Source of the DNA: an uncultured Muribaculaceae bacterium
GTDB taxonomy: Bacteria; Bacteroidota; Bacteroidia; Bacteroidales; Muribaculaceae
Direction: 5' to 3'
Length of the DNA stretch: 62,680 nucleotides
NCBI GenBank assembly: GCA_947628305.1
Contig: CANQZG010000022.1
Span: 1 to 62,680 of the forward strand
Position numbers and translations under genes: made by a program. Positions 62,488 to 62,680 of the stretch are shown here, piece by piece. Each line of letters opens with the position of its first letter. Position 1 is the stretch's first letter. The notes under the pieces are model-generated. The model saw only the letters and a list, made by a program, of their open reading frames with translations. It was not told where the DNA came from and did no database searches.

Positions 62488-62522
62488 AAATCGCTGAAAC
62501 TAATATAGTTTCAGCGATTTTT
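62488..62522 (+). terminator. Rho-independent terminator after tRNA-Lys
   Basis: A perfect 15-bp stem (AAATCGCTGAAACTA and its complement) around a 3-base loop, ending in TTTTT. It may act in both directions because the other side carries an A run. Confidence 0.85.
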
Positions 62523-62680
62523 GTAATGCCCCTATCCGGCAAAATGACGCATATTGTAGGGGGCAGAGGTGTGCAATTCGGGAGTTGCGGATTTTCCAGT
62601 TGATTAGGCAGGGTGGACATTTTGTAGGATGAAACCGTTACAATAGTTTGATTTTCATATCTTTGTGAAGATTATCATTG
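62523..62680. other. Gene-free tail after tRNA-Lys with a possible rightward promoter
   Basis: No coding frame is convincing. TATCTTTG at 62659-62666 fits a rightward -7 box for a gene beyond the window. No integrase, repeat of the tRNA 3' end or other island signature is visible. Confidence 0.35.

Noticed and set aside
62359-62680. tRNA-Lys as the attachment site of an integrated island
   Set aside because: No integrase, no duplicate of the tRNA 3' end and no phage or conjugative gene is visible in the remaining 250 bp.

Overview
The window looks like a chromosomal segment of a gut Bacteroidales bacterium, most likely from the Muribaculaceae (S24-7) or a close relative; the family assignment is inference. 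The evidence is: two SusC/SusD-type uptake systems, a FecR anti-sigma factor of the Bacteroidetes type, many promoters with a TAnnTTTG -7 box (several with a TTG about 20 nt upstream), almost no Shine-Dalgarno sites, Bacteroidetes-type secreted proteins with conserved C-terminal tails, and a fused BioG-BioC protein.

Layout. 1-8.5 kb: the end of an IS3-family insertion sequence cuts off the C-terminus of a SusC-like receptor. Behind it are FecR, a calcineurin-like phosphoesterase lipoprotein, a glycerophosphodiester phosphodiesterase and a secreted two-repeat protein. 8.6-17.6 kb: a 3'-5' exonuclease with a coupled small membrane protein, bioD and bioG-bioC, then a PII-like protein and a complete tripartite RND efflux operon. 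17.7-26.3 kb: threonine ammonia-lyase, a small DUF6808-like protein, a 48-residue lipoprotein paired with an outer-membrane barrel, a DUF4831 protein, the NAD(P)HX repair enzyme Nnr, and a large secreted multidomain glycosidase-like protein. 26.3-39.4 kb: bioA-bioF, carbonic anhydrase, aspS, Nif3-like protein, zinc-ribbon protein, ApbE, an MsbA-like ABC exporter, a glucosaminidase, a beta-propeller protein and MarC.

39.4-56.6 kb is the main accessory region, a beta-mannan utilisation locus. Leftward it has a sodium:solute symporter, GH130 phosphorylase, SusC, SusD, a surface glycan-binding lipoprotein, two tandem paralogous clan GH-A-like hydrolases, GH26 mannanase and a secreted protein of unknown role. 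Rightward it has an AraC-type regulator and a GH2 beta-mannosidase. A near-identical 15-bp site lies 42-43 bp upstream of the -7 boxes of both susC and the symporter, and is the best candidate operator for the AraC protein. The expected flow is: surface mannan is cut by GH26 (and possibly the tandem pair), imported by SusCD, trimmed by GH2, and mannobiose or mannosyl-glucose is phosphorolysed by GH130. 56.6-62.7 kb: a membrane-anchored HTH regulator, a TonB-dependent-type barrel, a second AraC regulator, an MFS exporter and tRNA-Lys(CTT).

The most unusual feature is a set of intergenic repeats. One family has TTAGAG..TGTTTA-type ends and internal hairpins whose stems covary between copies. 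Members supply or touch gene boundaries: the N-terminus of the phosphoesterase, the whole aspS-nif3 spacer, and possibly several stop codons. A second family with GTAGGGACGCG hairpins encodes the last residues of BioF.
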